A stretch of DNA of 7,924 bases, from the NCBI GenBank assembly GCA_038230275.1, contig JBBRNO010000211.1, positions 1 through 7,924 of the forward strand. The letters run 5' to 3'. The position numbers were made by a program, and so were the translations under genes. Source of the stretch: JANXXV01 sp038230275 (GTDB lineage Bacteria; Acidobacteriota; Terriglobia; Bryobacterales; Bryobacteraceae). Within the stretch, counting starts at the first letter, position 1; each line of letters starts with the position of its first letter. The notes under the pieces were generated by a model. That model was not told the origin of the DNA and searched no databases. It was given only the letters and a program-made list of their open reading frames with translations. Below, one piece after another: positions 6,680-7,924 of the stretch.

Positions 6680-7530
6680 GTCCTATGCAGGCACCTATTC
6701 CCCAACCTAAACCTGAAGAGACGATGAAAGGTTTCACCCTTCCCAGGGAGTCCATCAACGAGAGTAAGAAGGTGTTGGCGGTCACTCCTAAGTTATGCGC
6801 CACGAATCTGAATTTTTATTATGGTTCGTTCCAGGCACTGCATGGGATCTCAATGCAGGTCTACGAAAACCGCGTCACGGCATTTATCGGACCGTCAGGC
6901 TGCGGCAAGTCCACGTTTCTGCGCACGCTGAACCGGATGTACGAAACCATCCGCAGCAGCCGGGTGGAGGGCGAGGTTCAACTGGACGGCGAGGACATCT
7001 TCAAGCTGGAGGTGTCCGCCTTGCGCCGGCGGGTGGGCATGGTTTTCCAGCGGCCGAACCCGTTCCCGAAATCGATCTTTGACAATATCGCCTACGGGCC
7101 CAGGATCAATGGATCGATCGGCGCGTCCGGAATCAAGGACCACGTGGAGCAGAGCCTGCGCCGGGCGGCGCTGTGGGACGAAGTCAAGGACAAGTTGCAC
7201 GCCTCCGCTTACGGATTGTCCGGCGGCCAGCAGCAGCGGCTTTGCATCGCGCGGGCACTAGCGGTGAATCCCGAGGTATTGCTGCTGGATGAACCGTGCT
7301 CGGCGTTGGATCCGATCGCGACAGCCAAGATCGAAGATCTGATCTTCCAGTTGAAGGATAGTTGCACTATTGTAATCGTCACTCACAACATGCAGCAAGC
7401 GGCGCGGGTGGCCGACTATACGGGATTCTTTCTCATGGGAAAACTGGTGGAGTTCGACAACACCACGGTGATATTCAAGAACCCTGCCAGGAAAGAGACC
7501 GAAGATTACATTACGGGCCGATTCGGCTAA
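6676..7530 (+). CDS. pstB: Phosphate ABC transporter ATPase PstB
   Basis: The cytoplasmic motor that hydrolyses ATP to drive phosphate import. All ABC ATPase marks are present in order: Walker A GPSGCGKST (72-80, K78), Q-loop glutamine Q125 in VFQRPNPFPKS (the phosphate-specific form of this segment), signature LSGGQQQR (181-188), Walker B VLLLDEP (201-207) with catalytic E206, and the switch histidine H237 in VTHNMQQ. The end, ETEDYITGRFG, is the standard PstB tail. At 284 residues it is longer than the usual ~250-270, because of a polar, proline- and lysine-rich N-terminus of ~35 residues before the ABC fold begins. Starting at ATG 6676 gives the ATGA overlap with pstA. A second in-frame ATG at 6724, with GAAGAG just before it, would remove 16 of these residues and is a real alternative. 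The function is secure; the start is moderately so. Confidence 0.96.
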   Translation: MSPMQAPIPQPKPEETMKGFTLPRESINESKKVLAVTPKLCATNLNFYYGSFQALHGISMQVYENRVTAFIGPSGCGKSTFLRTLNRMYETIRSSRVEGEVQLDGEDIFKLEVSALRRRVGMVFQRPNPFPKSIFDNIAYGPRINGSIGASGIKDHVEQSLRRAALWDEVKDKLHASAYGLSGGQQQRLCIARALAVNPEVLLLDEPCSALDPIATAKIEDLIFQLKDSCTIVIVTHNMQQAARVADYTGFFLMGKLVEFDNTTVIFKNPARKETEDYITGRFG

Positions 7531-7535
7531 GGTGG
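7531..7535 (+). promoter_or_regulatory. Shine-Dalgarno site that decides the second phoU start
   Basis: GGTGG lies seven bases before ATG 7543. An in-frame ATG at 7537 is only one base from this site and too close to use it, so 7543 is the preferred start. Confidence 0.5.
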
Positions 7536-7542
7536 CATGCCA

Positions 7543-7924
7543 ATGGAAGTGGAAGCCAGACCGGTACGTCACTTTGAGCAGGAACTCGGGGAGCTGAAAC
7601 AAAAGCTGCTGGAGATGAGTACGCTCGTGGAGGCCGCTGTGCAACGGAGCGTAATCGCCATTACGCAGAAGGACCGCAGCGCGGCCGAGCAAGTCTTCCG
7701 CGATGAAGTCCGCATCAACGAAATTCAGTTCGAGGTGGACGAGGCTGCCATCAATCTACTTGCGACACAGCATCCGGTTGCGGCGGATTTGCGCCTGGTG
7801 GTGGTGGCGCTGAAGATCAACACGGATCTGGAGCGCATGGGGGATTTGTCGGTGAAGATCGCCAGACGGGCGATCTCGTTACTCGCTGAACCGGTGATCA
7901 AACCGATGGTGGACATCCGGCATA
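7543..7924 (+). CDS. phoU: PhoU-type phosphate signalling regulator, operon copy (3' end beyond the window)
   Basis: The frame stays open from ATG 7543 to the right edge, giving the first 127 residues of a protein expected to be ~220-240 long. It begins MEVEARPVRHFEQEL and contains the first metal-site motif, KINTDLERMGDL, with E97 and D101. The second half of the protein, with its second motif, is not in view. It follows pstB by 12 bases and so is the classical last gene of a pstSCAB-phoU operon, made together with the transporter it restrains. Aligned without gaps to the divergent phoU product from the shared VRHF onward, about half of the residues agree by eye, and the KINTDLERMGDL block is identical. 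They are thus clear but old paralogues rather than a recent duplication. Confidence 0.93.
   Translation, partial: MEVEARPVRHFEQELGELKQKLLEMSTLVEAAVQRSVIAITQKDRSAAEQVFRDEVRINEIQFEVDEAAINLLATQHPVAADLRLVVVALKINTDLERMGDLSVKIARRAISLLAEPVIKPMVDIRH

Overview
The window holds a high-affinity phosphate uptake locus, preceded by the end of an unrelated sugar-type oxidoreductase gene. Order from left to right: 3' part of a Gfo/Idh/MocA-family oxidoreductase gene (+, cut by the left edge); a complete phoU (-); a divergent control region of about 340 bases; an outer-membrane porin gene (+); pstS, pstC, pstA and pstB (+); and the 5' part of a second phoU (+, cut by the right edge).

The organism is a diderm (Gram-negative-type) bacterium: the porin has a Sec signal peptide, a beta-barrel-like body and a C-terminal phenylalanine. 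The Gfo/Idh/MocA type (HWHH, EKPL), the style of the porin and PhoU proteins, and the fairly high but not extreme G+C content suggest Acidobacteriota. That placement rests on resemblance only; no rRNA or marker gene is present.

The pst genes form a tight unit. pstS and pstC are 10 bases apart, the pstC stop abuts the pstA start, pstA and pstB share an ATGA overlap, and the second phoU follows pstB by 12 bases. The expected pathway is: phosphate crosses the outer membrane through the porin, PstS binds it in the periplasm, PstC and PstA form the inner-membrane channel, and PstB hydrolyses ATP to drive import. PhoU proteins link transporter state to a PhoR/PhoB-type two-component system and restrain uptake. 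No phoR or phoB is visible here.

Three points deserve attention. Two phoU paralogues, about half identical by eye, flank the transporter, one divergent and one in the operon. The porin heads the pst cluster and has an N-terminal coiled coil plus an Ala/Pro linker before the barrel. The divergent control region holds a Pho-box-like tandem array with a suitably spaced -10, a plausible promoter for the divergent phoU, and a perfect 8-base direct repeat next to it. I saw no mobile element, CRISPR array, tRNA or rRNA. Apart from the regulatory layout this is a recognisable Pst locus rather than an undescribed system.
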